Below the pieces are notes generated by a model that was given only the letters and a program-made list of their open reading frames with translations, did not search any database and was not told where the DNA came from. This document shows positions 46,099 through 56,982 of a stretch of 64,000 nt of DNA, piece after piece; within the stretch, counting starts at the first letter, position 1, and the number at the start of each line of letters is the position of its first letter. The translations under genes were made by a program, and so were the position numbers. This stretch comes from Sphaerulina vaccinii. Lineage: Eukaryota > Ascomycota > Dothideomycetes > Mycosphaerellales > Mycosphaerellaceae. The stretch covers positions 558,001-622,000 of the forward strand of contig JAKUDP010000016.1 of the NCBI GenBank assembly GCA_022570795.1, written 5' to 3'.

Positions 46099-47538
46099 TC
46101 AGTGTGCTGCATAGCCAGGCGCAATCCTCCTATAAGATTCGCTTCGATCACTGCCAGCTGTTTCAGGTCTGCTGCGCGATGATGATGTGCTAGCCCCAGG
46201 CGCCTGTCGAATGGGCAGGTTCATCTGTGGTTGGACATGATTGGCACTGCTGGTACGCACAGGGAAAGGTCGGGCTGAGCCATTCGTGGCCGAAATCGGA
46301 ATTTCGCCCGTTGTGGGTGTTAGCTCATTTAAGCTCGAGTGTGAACTTTGGCTCGGTGTATCCTCACCACGCAAGAGAGCTCTGGTTGAAGGTGATAGCT
46401 GGGGTGCCAGATGGCTTTTACGGTTATGCCTTTCCATCATGCTGACCGCCCATGCTTCCAGGTCGACCGGTGTGCGCTTCGCCGCTTGCAAGAACGGATC
46501 GGTATCGTATAGTTCTTGTGGTGTAGGCCGTTCTTCTGGTACCTTCAACAGACATTTGGCGATGACATCTTCTAGAATCTGTGGGAAGGCTTCGCTCTTG
46601 GGTAGCTTCGGCGCAGGCTCTAGGACGATCTGCTGGAGCAAGTCAAGAATACCTTGAGGGCCACTTGCCTCCTCATCTCCATCATCTGCTGATGACTGGA
46701 ATGGGAACTTGCCAATCGCTAGCTCCATGAGAGTCAGACCAACACTCCAGACATCACTCTTTACAGAGTAAGGACTGCCTTGGATGCGCTCGGGTGCCAT
46801 GTAAGTGCCAGTCCCGACGAAAGTGTCTGCCACACTGTTCTCCAGTTCAGATGACACTCCAAAGTCGCAGAGTTTGATTTGTCCTTTGCTGTTCACCAGG
46901 ACATTCGAGGGCTTGATGTCTCGATGCATGATTCTGTGTGCCAGATACAAGTACTTGAGGCCACCCAAGATGGCTTCTGCGATCTTTCCCAGCACGTCGA
47001 CTCGAACAGGGCCGAAGTTCTTGGATATGCTGTCGAGAGAGCTAGTAGTACGTGTCAGTTCTTATCCGTACCCAGATTCCACTCAATTGACCTACCCAAC
47101 GTCCATGTACTCCATACACACTGCCACATCATTTGACTCGTTCATAAAGGCTCCATAGAAGGAGACGATGTATGGCGAGTTGCATTCATGCATGATTTGC
47201 AGTTCCCTCACAATCCGTTTCCTGATCTCTTTCTTGGCCTCCACATGAATGATCTTTCTCGCCATGACAATGTTCCAGCCCTTGTGCCGCACTTTGCTGA
47301 CTGTGCCTCCATTGCCAGATCCTAGCTCTTTCATCACTTCCAGATCTTCACTCCGCCAGTCTGGTCTGAACTCCACCCCGATCTCCAGTGTATCTGCTCG
47401 ATGGCCGTCGTTTCCCAGAGCGCCAGGGAGCTGGGAGTCCTCGTCTGAAGGCACCACTGGCTTGGGCGGTGCACTGAGAGCCAGTCCTTTGACATTCTTG
47501 CGCTTCATCGTCCTCGCCTGCCCGATAGTGTTGCTCAT
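46099..47538 (-). CDS. STE7: MAP kinase kinase, Ste7 type (mating/pathogenicity cascade)
   Basis: Two exons read leftward: 47538-47096 and 47041-46099, with a 54-nt GTAGGT...TAG intron; 461 aa. The start at 47538 gives MSNTIGQARTMKRKNVKGLA, whose KRKNVKGLAL is a MAPK docking (D) site typical of Ste7-like MAPKKs. The kinase domain has glycine loop GSGNGGTV, catalytic Lys in ARKIIHVE, MHRDIKPSN, DFGVSSE, and the activation segment SVADTFVGTGTYMAPE with the Ser/Thr pair phosphorylated by a Ste11-type MAPKKK. The C-terminal tail is Ser/Thr/Pro-rich. Splicing restores DVGSLD after the hinge. In filamentous ascomycetes this enzyme activates the Fus3/Kss1-type MAPK that controls mating, hyphal fusion and infection-related growth; that role is inferred from orthology. 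The gene diverges from SPT6 over a 1.1-kb shared promoter. Confidence 0.92.
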
Positions 47539-48633
47539 GATGGCGGTATTGTAGCCGCCTTGGCTGGCGGTGGGTGAGATTGGGGTTGTGTCAATTCCAG
47601 GAGAAGGCAGTGAACAGTGGTATGTAGAAATATTTGGAGCACAGCTGAGCAGGGCGTAGAGTAAGTTGTAAAGGAGTGTGTCTGAGACGTGTATCCCAAC
47701 GAGACAGTGCTCTGGATCGCTGGATTCGCAGCGGCAGGAAGTTGGTCGGTGATGTGTCGATCCAATTGGTTGTTGTACGTCAGGGCGGCTAGCCTCTCGC
47801 ACTCCTTCGTGTGGTGGTGGTCTAGCACTTCTAGATGAACAATACTGCTGTAATAAGGTGGAGATGTGCTGTATATGTAGACTGCAGGAGGCGTCCCTTT
47901 GACAGCTCGTGCTGTCTGTGTCTGGTGCGACGGAAGTGATCTCGGAGAACAATCCAATGTGAGGTGAACGGTCTTGTTCAATTCAATAGTGTCTCGTTCA
48001 CTTATCGTCTGCTCCCAAACTGGACATGTACAGATGTTCTTTGCACGGATGTCGGAAATCGGTGGCCGTATGCGTGTTGGGAGGAAAGTCTACGATCCGA
48101 AGACGAAGTATTGGGCAAGGGTGAAGCGGCCGTCACTGTGCAGTATAGGAAGTATTGCTACAGGGGGCATATAACAAAGCAGAGTCAGATCTCATCTGGG
48201 AGAGCCTGATAGCCTTTATCGTGGCTTATTACGATGCAAGTGAGATCTCGTCGTATAGAGTGATCCGAGCAGCCACTCTGCCTCATATCTGAAGACCGTG
48301 AATCATGGTATACGCATCTGTGTGCGAGGTCGTTGTCGAGGAACGGAAATGTAAGGCGTTAGTGTGGCGTTCAAGGTGTGGCTAGTGCTAGCGTTCGTTC
48401 AATTCGTGAAGTCGCGTAGAGACAGAACAGAATACAGAACACACCTCGCATCATCAGCACAACACCACTTCCAACAACATTTCCATCTCTGGCGACCTCA
48501 CCGCGCACGTCGCCACATCACGAGCACTTGACTGCGCTGGTGATAAACTTCCGTTGGACTACTGGGCGCAACGTTGAGCTGTTCACGAGACAGCGACTCC
48601 TTTGCACCTAGCAACGCCTAGAAATTTGCCAAC
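47539..48633. promoter_or_regulatory. Divergent promoter region between the MAPKK and SPT6 genes
   Basis: Both genes are transcribed outward from this 1.1-kb segment. The frame upstream of the MAPKK start (to 47952) is open but composition-poor and is treated as 5' UTR. The SPT6 start sits in a good context (GCCAACATGGCC). Confidence 0.5.
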
Positions 48634-51600
48634 ATGGCCGACTTCTTCGACACGAGCGCCGCAGTAGGGTCCGATGAGGACGAGGAGGAGCTTGATGAGG
48701 ACGGCGAACCTATACCCTCTACCAAGTCAAAGAAGACCAATGGCGTGGACCTAGACGACTCCAGCGAAGAAGAGGACGACGACGACGATGACGAGGAAGC
48801 TCAGCGCATACGAGAGGGCTTCATCGTGGACGAGGACGAAGATGAAGATGTTGGGGCTAAGGAGGAGCGCAAGAGGCAGCGCAAGAAGAGGAGACGCGAA
48901 CAGCGTGAGGAGGAAGAAGAGCTGGACGAGGAAGATCTGGATCTGATCGGAGAGACTATGCCAGGAGAGCGCCGTCAGCCAGAACAGCAGAGCAAGTTCA
49001 AGCGCCTGAAGCGTGGCCATCGAGACACCCGAGAAGGTAGTGTCACTCGCGGAGTCGAAGATATTTTCTCCGATGAAGAAGATGGCGACGTTGATATGGG
49101 TGCTCCTCGTCGTGCCTTTGGTGGCTACGACGATGAGATGGATGGCTTCATCGAGCAAGACGAGTTTCCAGATGAAGGTATCGGAGCCGAAGACGAGGAC
49201 ATAGGAGTGCGCGCACCACGCAAGGCAGGCATGCCCGACTTCAACAACCTCAAAAACTCTGGGCTGGGAGAAGTGGAGCTCGAGGACATGCTGAATGCGT
49301 TCGGCAATGGCGAGGAGTTCATCTGGGCACTCGAAGCTGAGAAGGCCATCAACGATGATGGACCTGATCCGGACAAGCCACTGGAACTGAAGGACGTGTT
49401 CGAGCCTAGTCAACTCGAAGAACGTATGCTGACAGACAGGGACAACGAGATCCGCTTCAACGATGTACCAGAACGATTCCAGCTGGCACGTGCGCCTTAC
49501 AAGGACACCAACGAGCTATCTGATGAACAGCTAGCTGCCCGCAACAACGAAGAAGCAAGCTGGATTTCAAGCATCCTGTTCCCGAGGAAGCGTATGGATC
49601 CCAGCTTGCGAGCTCCTTTCGAGACTGCGGTCAAGCAAGTTCTGCAATTCATGAATGTAGAGGATCTCGAGCCAGCCTTCATCTTCCAAAACCGCAAGGA
49701 CTATCTCATTCATTCCGAAGAAGTACCCAACGACGACCCGAACGGCCCTCCTTTCATCGTCAAGGCGGAGAAGCTGCTTAATCAAACCGACCTCTGGGAT
49801 GTATTCGAGCAGGACCTCAAGTACCGGGCTTTCGCGGAAAGACGAGATGCAATCCAGAAGAATGTCGAGCTACTGAAGGAGATAGAATCAGACTTCAACG
49901 ATGAGACTTTCGATGATTTGATTCCTCTAGCTGCGCAACTCGATGATCTTCAAGATCTTCAAGACTATCTCAACTTTCAGTACTCAATTCAGCTGAAAGA
50001 CTTGAGTCTTGCAGAGGCAGAGACCAATGGAACGCAGAAAAGGTCGCGAGGCACGCGCAGTATGTGGGACAAGGTTCGCTCAGGACCAGCATACCATCTT
50101 GTACGAGCTTTTGGAATTACAGCAGATGGTGTCGCGCAGAACGCTGAGAACCAGGCTGTTGGTCGACGGAGATATACAGAGGATCCGGATCAGTCTCCTG
50201 AGGACATTGCTGACACGTTGATTCGGGACCCAGACTACAAGACGGGCGAGGACGTTCTTACTGCCGCCAAAGCCATGTTCGTGGAAGAGATTGTGATGAG
50301 CCCACGCATGCGGAGACACATGCGCAAGATTTACTACGAGAACTTGGTCTTCGACTGCTTCCGAACGGAGAAAGGTCTCAAGCAGATCAACGAGGAGCAC
50401 CCATACTACGAGTTCAAGTACCTTCGCAACCAAGAAGTCCGGTACTTCTTGGTCGAGAAGCCTGAGCTATTCTTGCGTATGCTCAAGGCTGAAGCAGATG
50501 GTCTTGTGGAAGTGCGCGTAAAGCTGCGTGGCGAGAAGGAACTCAAGCAGGAGCTGCAGAAGACGATCGAGTCTGACAACTTCTCTGCAGTAGCTGACGC
50601 GTGGAATGCACTGCGCCGAGAAGTGCTGGACACGGCTGTGACCAAGATGCATCGTATCATTGCGAAAGGTGTGAAGGACAACCTGAAGAATGAGTGCGAG
50701 AACAAGATCGGCGGCTACTGTCGAGACAGCTTCACTCAAAAGCTCGATCAGGCACCTTATAAGCCTAAAGGTATGGAGCTTGGCACCCACGCTCGTGTTC
50801 TGGCACTGTCAAATGGAGCTGGAAACCGTGGTGATGCGATCTGCTGGGCCTATGTCGATGAGAACGGCGCAGTGAAGGAAAATGGCAAGTTCGCGGACCT
50901 CCGACCGGGCAACGAAGAAAAGTACATCCCAGATGGCAAGGACATCGAGAGCTTCAGGGAGGTAGTGCAACGCCGACGACCAGATGTCATTGCAGTTTCT
51001 GGTTGGTCTGTCGAGACCTACAAGCTCTACCAGGACTTGAAGGACATTGTCAGAAAGCACGAGCTTCACGGCGCTGCCTACGAGGACCCTGACGAGGATC
51101 GAGAAGTCACCGACCCGCTCGAAGTCATCATCCCACAAGACGAGGTGGCTCGTCTATACTGGACATCAGATCGCTCTGCTGTGGAACATCCTGGGATACC
51201 TCCGCTTACACGCTATTGTATTGCCTTGGCGCTGTATATGCAGAACCCCATGAAGCAATACGCGGCACTCAAGAAAGACATCACATCCATCACTTTCGAT
51301 GCGAATCAGAATCTGCTACCAGAGGACAAGCTGCGCCGCTATCTCGAGACCGCAATGGTGGACATTGTCAATCTCGTTGGTGTGGACGTCAACGAGGCAG
51401 TTCACGACACTTATACTGCCAACCTGCTACCATTCGTATGTGGTCTTGGTCCCCGAAAGGCCGACAACCTTATCAAGACTGTTGCCGTCAACGGAGGTGA
51501 GGTTGCGAACCGTGCAGATCTTGTCGGTGATCTGGATAGACACTTGCGCCCGGCTGTGGGACCCAAGATTTGGACAAACTGCGGCAGCTTCCTGTATATC

Positions 51601-52992
51601 ACATGGGAGGACGATCCGGAGTCTGACTACCTCGACAACACCAGAATTCACCCAGAGGACTACGAAATCGCACGAAAGATGGCAGCTGATGCTTTGGAAC
51701 TTGACGAGGAAGATATCAAGGCTGAGACTGATGACAATGGTGTAGGTGCGATCGTGCGGAGACTGATCAAGGAGGAACAACAGGACAAGGTGAACGATCT
51801 CGTGCTGGAGCAATACGCCAAGCAGCTCGAGGAGCAATTCCACCACAGGAAGCGTGCCACTCTGGAGACGATTCGTGCCGAGCTTCAGAACCCTTACGAA
51901 GAACTCAGGCGCAACTTCAACTCGCTCACTACCGATGAGCTCTTCACACAGCTGACAGGAGAGACAAGAGATTCTCTCATGGACGGCATGATGGTGTCTG
52001 TTTCCGTCAAGCGCACCTTCCCCGATCACATCGAAGTAAAGTTGGACTGTGGCATTGATGGCGGTATTAGTGAGACCGAGTACCCAGAAGAGATGGTTCG
52101 TCAAGCAATCGAGCCTCGCCGAATGTGGTCCATGCATCAGGTGATCCAGGCCAAGCTGAGCTTCGTAGATCGCAAGAAGTTCACAGCTCAACTCACGTTG
52201 CGTGAATCTGAGATGCGCAAGCCTTTCCGCCGCAACTTCGATCATGGACTCGATGAGTGGGACGATATGCAAGAAGAGCAAGATCAGAAGGCAGCGAAGA
52301 AGGCAATTGAGAGCAAGGCCGGACGACAACAAAGAGTCATCAAGCACCCTCTGTTCAGGCCATTCAACTCAGTCCAAGCTATTGAGGCACTGCAGACTCA
52401 GAACCGTGGCGACTGCATCATTCGTCCATCGTCAAAAGGACCAGACCATCTTGCTGTCACTTGGAAGATCGCTGATGGGGTGTACCAACACATTGATGTG
52501 CTCGAACTGGACAAGGAGAACGAGTTCAGTGTCGGTAGAACACTCAAAGTCGGCAAGTACAGCTACTCTGATCTCGACGAGTTGATCGTGCTGCACGTGC
52601 AAGCCATGGCCAAAAAAGTCGATGAGATGACCAACGATGAGCGTTTCCAGAATGGAACTAAAGAGCAGACAGGTAAGTTCTTACTCACATTCACAAGCTT
52701 TGCACACTGGCATACTGACTTCTTCACAGAACAATGGCTCACAACATACACCGAAGCCAACCCCAAGCGTTCGATGTATGCCTTCTGCCTGAACAGATCT
52801 TACCCCGGCTACTTCTACCTCTGCTTCAAAGCCGGCTTCAACGCTCCATTGGCACACTGGGGTGTCAAGGTCATTCCGCAGGGTTTCGAGCTCAGGAACA
52901 ACAAGTACCCTGATGTGAGAGCTTTGAAGAATGGTTTCAAGCTGATCATGTCGAATATGGCGACACAGCAGAATGGTGGTGGGAGACGCTAG
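48634..52992 (+). CDS. SPT6: Transcription elongation factor Spt6
   Basis: Two exons, 48634-52672 and 52730-52992; the 57-nt intron (GTAAGT donor, CTGAC branch, CACAG acceptor) is a multiple of three and stop-free, so it can be misread as coding. The spliced product has 1433 aa, close to yeast Spt6 (1451). The layout is complete: an acidic N-terminus with DDDDDEEAQRIREGFIVDEDE, helix-turn-helix and YqgF/RNase H-like domains (ARVLALSNGAGNRGDAI), a helix-hairpin-helix (CGLGPRKADNLIKTV, about residue 932), an S1 domain (MMVSVSVKRTFPDHIEVKL, about 1115), and the tandem SH2 module (HPLFRPFNSVQAIEAL, then CIIRPSSKGPDHLAVTWK, about 1235). Spt6 is a nuclear histone chaperone that travels with RNA polymerase II and binds its phosphorylated linker through the tandem SH2. 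Confidence 0.97.
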   Translation: MADFFDTSAAVGSDEDEEELDEDGEPIPSTKSKKTNGVDLDDSSEEEDDDDDDEEAQRIREGFIVDEDEDEDVGAKEERKRQRKKRRREQREEEEELDEEDLDLIGETMPGERRQPEQQSKFKRLKRGHRDTREGSVTRGVEDIFSDEEDGDVDMGAPRRAFGGYDDEMDGFIEQDEFPDEGIGAEDEDIGVRAPRKAGMPDFNNLKNSGLGEVELEDMLNAFGNGEEFIWALEAEKAINDDGPDPDKPLELKDVFEPSQLEERMLTDRDNEIRFNDVPERFQLARAPYKDTNELSDEQLAARNNEEASWISSILFPRKRMDPSLRAPFETAVKQVLQFMNVEDLEPAFIFQNRKDYLIHSEEVPNDDPNGPPFIVKAEKLLNQTDLWDVFEQDLKYRAFAERRDAIQKNVELLKEIESDFNDETFDDLIPLAAQLDDLQDLQDYLNFQYSIQLKDLSLAEAETNGTQKRSRGTRSMWDKVRSGPAYHLVRAFGITADGVAQNAENQAVGRRRYTEDPDQSPEDIADTLIRDPDYKTGEDVLTAAKAMFVEEIVMSPRMRRHMRKIYYENLVFDCFRTEKGLKQINEEHPYYEFKYLRNQEVRYFLVEKPELFLRMLKAEADGLVEVRVKLRGEKELKQELQKTIESDNFSAVADAWNALRREVLDTAVTKMHRIIAKGVKDNLKNECENKIGGYCRDSFTQKLDQAPYKPKGMELGTHARVLALSNGAGNRGDAICWAYVDENGAVKENGKFADLRPGNEEKYIPDGKDIESFREVVQRRRPDVIAVSGWSVETYKLYQDLKDIVRKHELHGAAYEDPDEDREVTDPLEVIIPQDEVARLYWTSDRSAVEHPGIPPLTRYCIALALYMQNPMKQYAALKKDITSITFDANQNLLPEDKLRRYLETAMVDIVNLVGVDVNEAVHDTYTANLLPFVCGLGPRKADNLIKTVAVNGGEVANRADLVGDLDRHLRPAVGPKIWTNCGSFLYITWEDDPESDYLDNTRIHPEDYEIARKMAADALELDEEDIKAETDDNGVGAIVRRLIKEEQQDKVNDLVLEQYAKQLEEQFHHRKRATLETIRAELQNPYEELRRNFNSLTTDELFTQLTGETRDSLMDGMMVSVSVKRTFPDHIEVKLDCGIDGGISETEYPEEMVRQAIEPRRMWSMHQVIQAKLSFVDRKKFTAQLTLRESEMRKPFRRNFDHGLDEWDDMQEEQDQKAAKKAIESKAGRQQRVIKHPLFRPFNSVQAIEALQTQNRGDCIIRPSSKGPDHLAVTWKIADGVYQHIDVLELDKENEFSVGRTLKVGKYSYSDLDELIVLHVQAMAKKVDEMTNDERFQNGTKEQTGKFLLTFTSFAHWHTDFFTEQWLTTYTEANPKRSMYAFCLNRSYPGYFYLCFKAGFNAPLAHWGVKVIPQGFELRNNKYPDVRALKNGFKLIMSNMATQQNGGGRR

Positions 52993-53903
52993 AAGCGTAC
53001 AGATCGTGTAGAATCAATCTTTGATCTGGAAGATTATGGAACGACAGGAGGTTGGTGAGGAACAGACAGATGCCTTAGCAGCAGCATAGCACGGGGGGTA
53101 GCATAGCGCAAAAGTCGAGCGCGAATTCAATTGTATCAATACTACTTCTGCTGCTACGATAGCAGCTGAACCATCCGAAACTCGCTGCTGACGAACTTTT
53201 CATATGAAGTGCTGACGATACCTGATGGCTTATCGTTCTGTGCTTCCTGCGTTGTTTGACCGGGCTACGGCTCCCCATACCTAGTGCATGCAGATGAAGC
53301 TATTGACTTGTGCTATACAGCTCGCTAGTTTATGACCAGATTAGTGCCTTTCGCGGCCGAACGTCTTGCTTCTTCCAGCAATGATAGACCCTTCAATGCT
53401 CGCTGATAGATTTCAAAGCACACATTGTCCATATGTTGTAAGGTGGAGTGGAGACATTTGTGTTGCCTCTTACAATTGCGTTCCGAGAAAAAGCCGGACC
53501 ATGACGTCCATCTTCACCAAAATTCTTTCAGTTATCCACCAACACGCAACCTACTAGCTACTCCCGTAGCACTCCGTACCGTTCGGTGGCGTCAGTAGCT
53601 CATGCTTCTGTGGGACCTGCAGCTCGGGCATGGCCTGCAAATTGCTTAGTCGCCTTCCAGAAGAGCCTTCGATTTGTTTCTCTGGAGACCTAAGAGACGA
53701 ACCTGGCATGCAACAAAAACGTCATGGTAAGGATATGTAAGCTACAACGTGTAGCAAAGAAAGATTTGATGTAGTAGTGGAGCTTTATAAGGAAAAACCT
53801 AGAGAAGTATCGATAGCTTTTGCTTCCATTCAACTACTATCTCATCTCTCCCATACCAAACATCTAACCCACAACCACCACCACCACCACCACCACCGCC
53901 ACA
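52993..53903. other. Intergenic region upstream of the alcohol dehydrogenase gene
   Basis: About 0.9 kb in tandem orientation; contains the SPT6 3' flank and the ADH promoter. A (CAC)n microsatellite (about 53875-53899) lies directly in the ADH 5' UTR, next to the start codon. No other gene is supported. Confidence 0.5.
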
Positions 53904-54974
53904 ATGCCCTCCTTCACAGTCTACAAAGGCGCCAAAGACGGCCGCGTCTACAAATCCACCACGACCAAAGAAGATTTGACATCCGACCAAGTCCTCCTCC
54001 GCGTAACAGCCTCAGGACTCTGCGGCACAGATCTCCACTACCGTACAACAGACATGGCCCTCGGCCACGAAGGTGTCGGAGTCGTAGAAGAGCTCGGTCC
54101 TTCGGTCACACATCTCAAAAAAGGTGATCGTGTAGGTTGGGGATACCAACATAACAGCTGCGGACATTGTCAGGAATGTTTGAAGGGTACGGAGACGTAT
54201 TGTAAAGAGAGGGCGATGTATGCTGGTGCCGATAAGGATCAGGGATCTTTTGCTAGTCATGCGGTTTGGAAGGAGGCGTTTCTTTTTAAGATTCCGGATG
54301 AAATTAGTGATGAGGCTGCTGCTCCTCTTATGGTGAGTTTCTTTCGGATCAACAGACGTGAAGAATTGGGAATGTTTTTGCTGACTTTGTTCTTCTTCTT
54401 CTAGTGCGGCGGTGCTACCGTTTTCAATGCTCTCCACGCATACAATGTCCAGCCAACCGAAACTGTTGCCATCATGGGTGTAGGTGGTCTTGGCCATCTC
54501 GCTATCCAATTCGCTGCTAAGATGGGTACCCGTGTCATCGTCCTTTCCGGTTCAGATAAGAAGAAGGATGAAGCTCTCAAGCTTGGGGCTCACGAGTTCA
54601 TCGCAACCAAGGATGTCAAGGAGATCAAGCCATCCAGACCAATTGACCGCCTCGTCGTTACAACCTCTGCTCAGCCAGACTGGTCGAAGATCGTGCCGGC
54701 ACTCGCACCAGGTGCTACCATTCACGCTCTGTCTGTCGACGAGGGTGATTTCAAGATTCCATACATGGCTATGCTGGCTCAAGGATTGACTGTTCAGGGT
54801 TCGATCGTGGCTTCTCGCTATGTTCACCAGAGAATGTTGGAGTTTGCCGCTTTGCACAAGATTGAGCCGATCATGGAGAAGTATCCCATGAACGAGAAGT
54901 CCATCAACGACGCGATGGACAGGCTGAACGAAGGCAACGTGCGTTACCGTGGCGTGTTCGTTCCAGAGCAGTAG
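53904..54974 (+). CDS. Zinc-dependent alcohol dehydrogenase (MDR superfamily)
   Basis: Two exons, 53904-54332 and 54405-54974, joined over a 72-nt GTGAGT...TAG intron; 332 aa. Catalytic zinc ligands appear in GLCGTDLHYRT and GHEGVGVVEELG; the four structural zinc cysteines are in SCGHCQECLKGTETYC. The Rossmann part has VAIMGVGGLGHLAIQFAAKMG; the following VIVLSGSDKKKDEA (Ser and Lys after the second strand) suggests NADP(H) preference. The arrangement fits fungal cinnamyl-alcohol/long-chain ADH-type enzymes that interconvert alcohols and aldehydes in the cytosol. The protein is slightly shorter than the usual 340-380 aa. A CAC repeat run precedes the ATG. Confidence 0.93.
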
Positions 54975-55332
54975 ACAGTCTGTTACTGGGGTCCGATCGC
55001 GGATGCTGAAGCAAGGGCTGCTTGGTATCGAGATCGTTTTCGTGTACTCATAGATGATAGATAATGAGCGTTGATAAGCATAGCGAGCTTAATGACTTGA
55101 TGACGTGACCATGGCGTGTCACTCCCGTTTCCAGCTCACTGTTCTTCCAATGTAGAGGATGGCCTGCAACCACATGTGGCATATAACGATTGCAAGTGGC
55201 TTTGCTTCCAGCTTGTGATGACTGACTGTGGAGTCGTATATGCGGAAGACACGCTGCAGATCACGGATAACGCCCGAGACTGTTCCTGTCTGAGTGGGAG
55301 ATAGGTGAATGGGCATATGCAGCCTTGCTCGT
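54975..55332. other. Convergent 3' spacer
   Basis: A 358-bp region between the 3' ends of the ADH and DTD genes. Nothing further was seen. Confidence 0.5.
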
Positions 55333-56098
55333 TCACTCGAGAAGCTCTGCTGGGTATTCGAAGGTCTTATGTAGCTTTCCACTGAACGTCTCATCGGGTT
55401 GAAACCCAGACGGATTGTCCATTTTTGGTGGATTCGTCTCGATCTCTATCGTGACCTGTTCACTATCAGTCAAAGGTATTCAATTTCGTGACGCCACGGC
55501 GCCGCCTGTACCTCTTCGTCCAGAGAAGAAAAGTCCACTCCGATGCATGGCGTGGTGCCGTCGCGCATCCATTGAGGAATCTCGGGCTCGGGTTCGTCAT
55601 CACTTACCGGTCCATCGTTGACGAGGCTTACATCCATCATGGCTTGGAACACTCCATCTTTGACACGATCTTCCCGATACAGCTTTCGTACTTGGCTGAA
55701 GAAGAGGTCGTAGAGTTCTTTGCCTTTGGCGGGATCTGCGGATGCATGGAAGCTGGGCTTGTTTCCTTTCTTCATTGATGCGAGAAGGGTGAATTGAGAT
55801 ACTGAGATGTGGTGTCAGAAGACCACTGTTCTCGCCTTGATGGTATGATGGTCTTACCACACAGTACTTCACCATTGATCTCCTGGACGTTCTTTTTCCA
55901 CTTGCCGCCAGGTCCTTCTACTTGTTCGTCATCCCAGAGCTTGACTTTGAGCACTTTGGCAGCCATGGATTCGACGTCTTTGGCAGTGTCCTCTTTGGCG
56001 ATGGCTGCCAAGATCAGAAGACCTTTGCCGATCGTTGATATGAGCTTGCCATCGACGGTGACAGAAGCAGACTTGACCCGCTGTATTACGGCTTTCAT
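55333..56098 (-). CDS. DTD1: D-aminoacyl-tRNA deacylase (DTD)
   Basis: Three exons read leftward: 56098-55858, 55801-55608, 55455-55333; 185 aa. The start MKAVIQRVKSASVTVDGK is typical of DTD. The SQFTLLASMKKGNKPSFH motif follows the first junction (CTG-TGT-G|TA restores LCVSQF). The second conserved motif, NDGPVT, is split exactly by intron 2: NDGP ends exon 2 and VTIEIETNPPK opens exon 3. The Gly-cis-Pro of this motif acts across the dimer to reject L-amino acids. Intron 2 is 152 nt (GTAAGT...CAG) and stays open for 46 codons, so the gene is easily misread as ending near 55470. DTD frees tRNA from D-amino acids in the cytosol. The C-terminal tail after PPK is variable. Confidence 0.92.
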
Positions 56099-56982
56099 TG
56101 CTACTAGTCAGCTACATGTCGAATCATAGACAGATCGTCCCGCGTGCTGCAGTCGTCGGGCAGGTCTCACTCTTCATGCTGTTGATGTACGTAGCCGATC
56201 TCTACGCCTTGTTCTACCAATTACAATGCAGCTGGGGGGCGTGAGACGCGAAACACTACTCTGGGAATGGCCTTTCCTGATTCGGGGAGTAGAAGAAAGT
56301 ATGGGCTGCAGTTTGTACAGGCTGAGGCCAGTAGATTTCGGCCACAACAAGGACGTGACGGGATATCGCGTGATGTTATGCAGGATAGCAAGCTCTAGAC
56401 CCTCGTTACAGACGCGTTCGTGCAGGAAAGCAAATGCAAGAGGTGGCGGCTGAGTCCGCTGAGCTGCAAAAGAGTGAGGCGTAGCAGCTTGCTGGGGGCC
56501 ACTCTTTCGTCCTTGGAAGTGACAATGCTGGTAGTATTGTGGCCGTGTCCTCGTGAAGTGAATGGTGAATGTCCTGATTGTTGCCTGAGGACGAGGTGAT
56601 TGTTGTCGTTGATTGTCGTCTCCGTCGTGTCCACTGTCAAGTCGCACAGACTTCGCCAAGGCGATCTGCCGTCCCGCTAGCGCCTCGTAGTGGCAGACGT
56701 TCAGAGCATCTTCCTTCGCGAACCCTTGCTGGCACAGCAAACAGGAGAAGCACATCGCTTGTCACGTGCAGTCAAACCATCACTAGCAATTCATGCCCCC
56801 AAGCGGTGTGTCGTCCACCGCTGCTCAGCCCAATACGCGAACCTCACCTTTACCTTTACCCGGAGCGGATTCCGCGCTAAGGAGAGCCACGATTCCCGAA
56901 GCGAGCTGAGCACTTCCACTTCCACCACGTCCGTCCATCCATCGCGTGTCGCGCGCATTCATACCCACACCGCACCTTCGCC
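56099..56982. promoter_or_regulatory. Divergent promoter region between the DTD and NOT5 genes
   Basis: About 0.9 kb between outward-transcribed genes. A minus-strand frame at 56174-56755 (193 codons) starts with a CFSCLLCQQGF motif but has no further support. A short pyrimidine/CTTTAC repeat stretch near 56850 lies in the NOT5 leader. Confidence 0.45.

Noticed and set aside
47539..47952. N-terminal extension of the MAPKK by an upstream in-frame start
   Set aside because: The extension is low-quality sequence; the start at 47538 immediately precedes the conserved docking motif.
53875..53899. (CAC)n run before the ADH start taken as a coding His tract
   Set aside because: It lies upstream of the ATG that begins the conserved ADH sequence, so it is a 5' UTR microsatellite.
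56174..56755. 193-codon minus-strand frame with a CxxC-like start
   Set aside because: Sits in a divergent promoter region; no second zinc-ligand pair and no recognisable fold.
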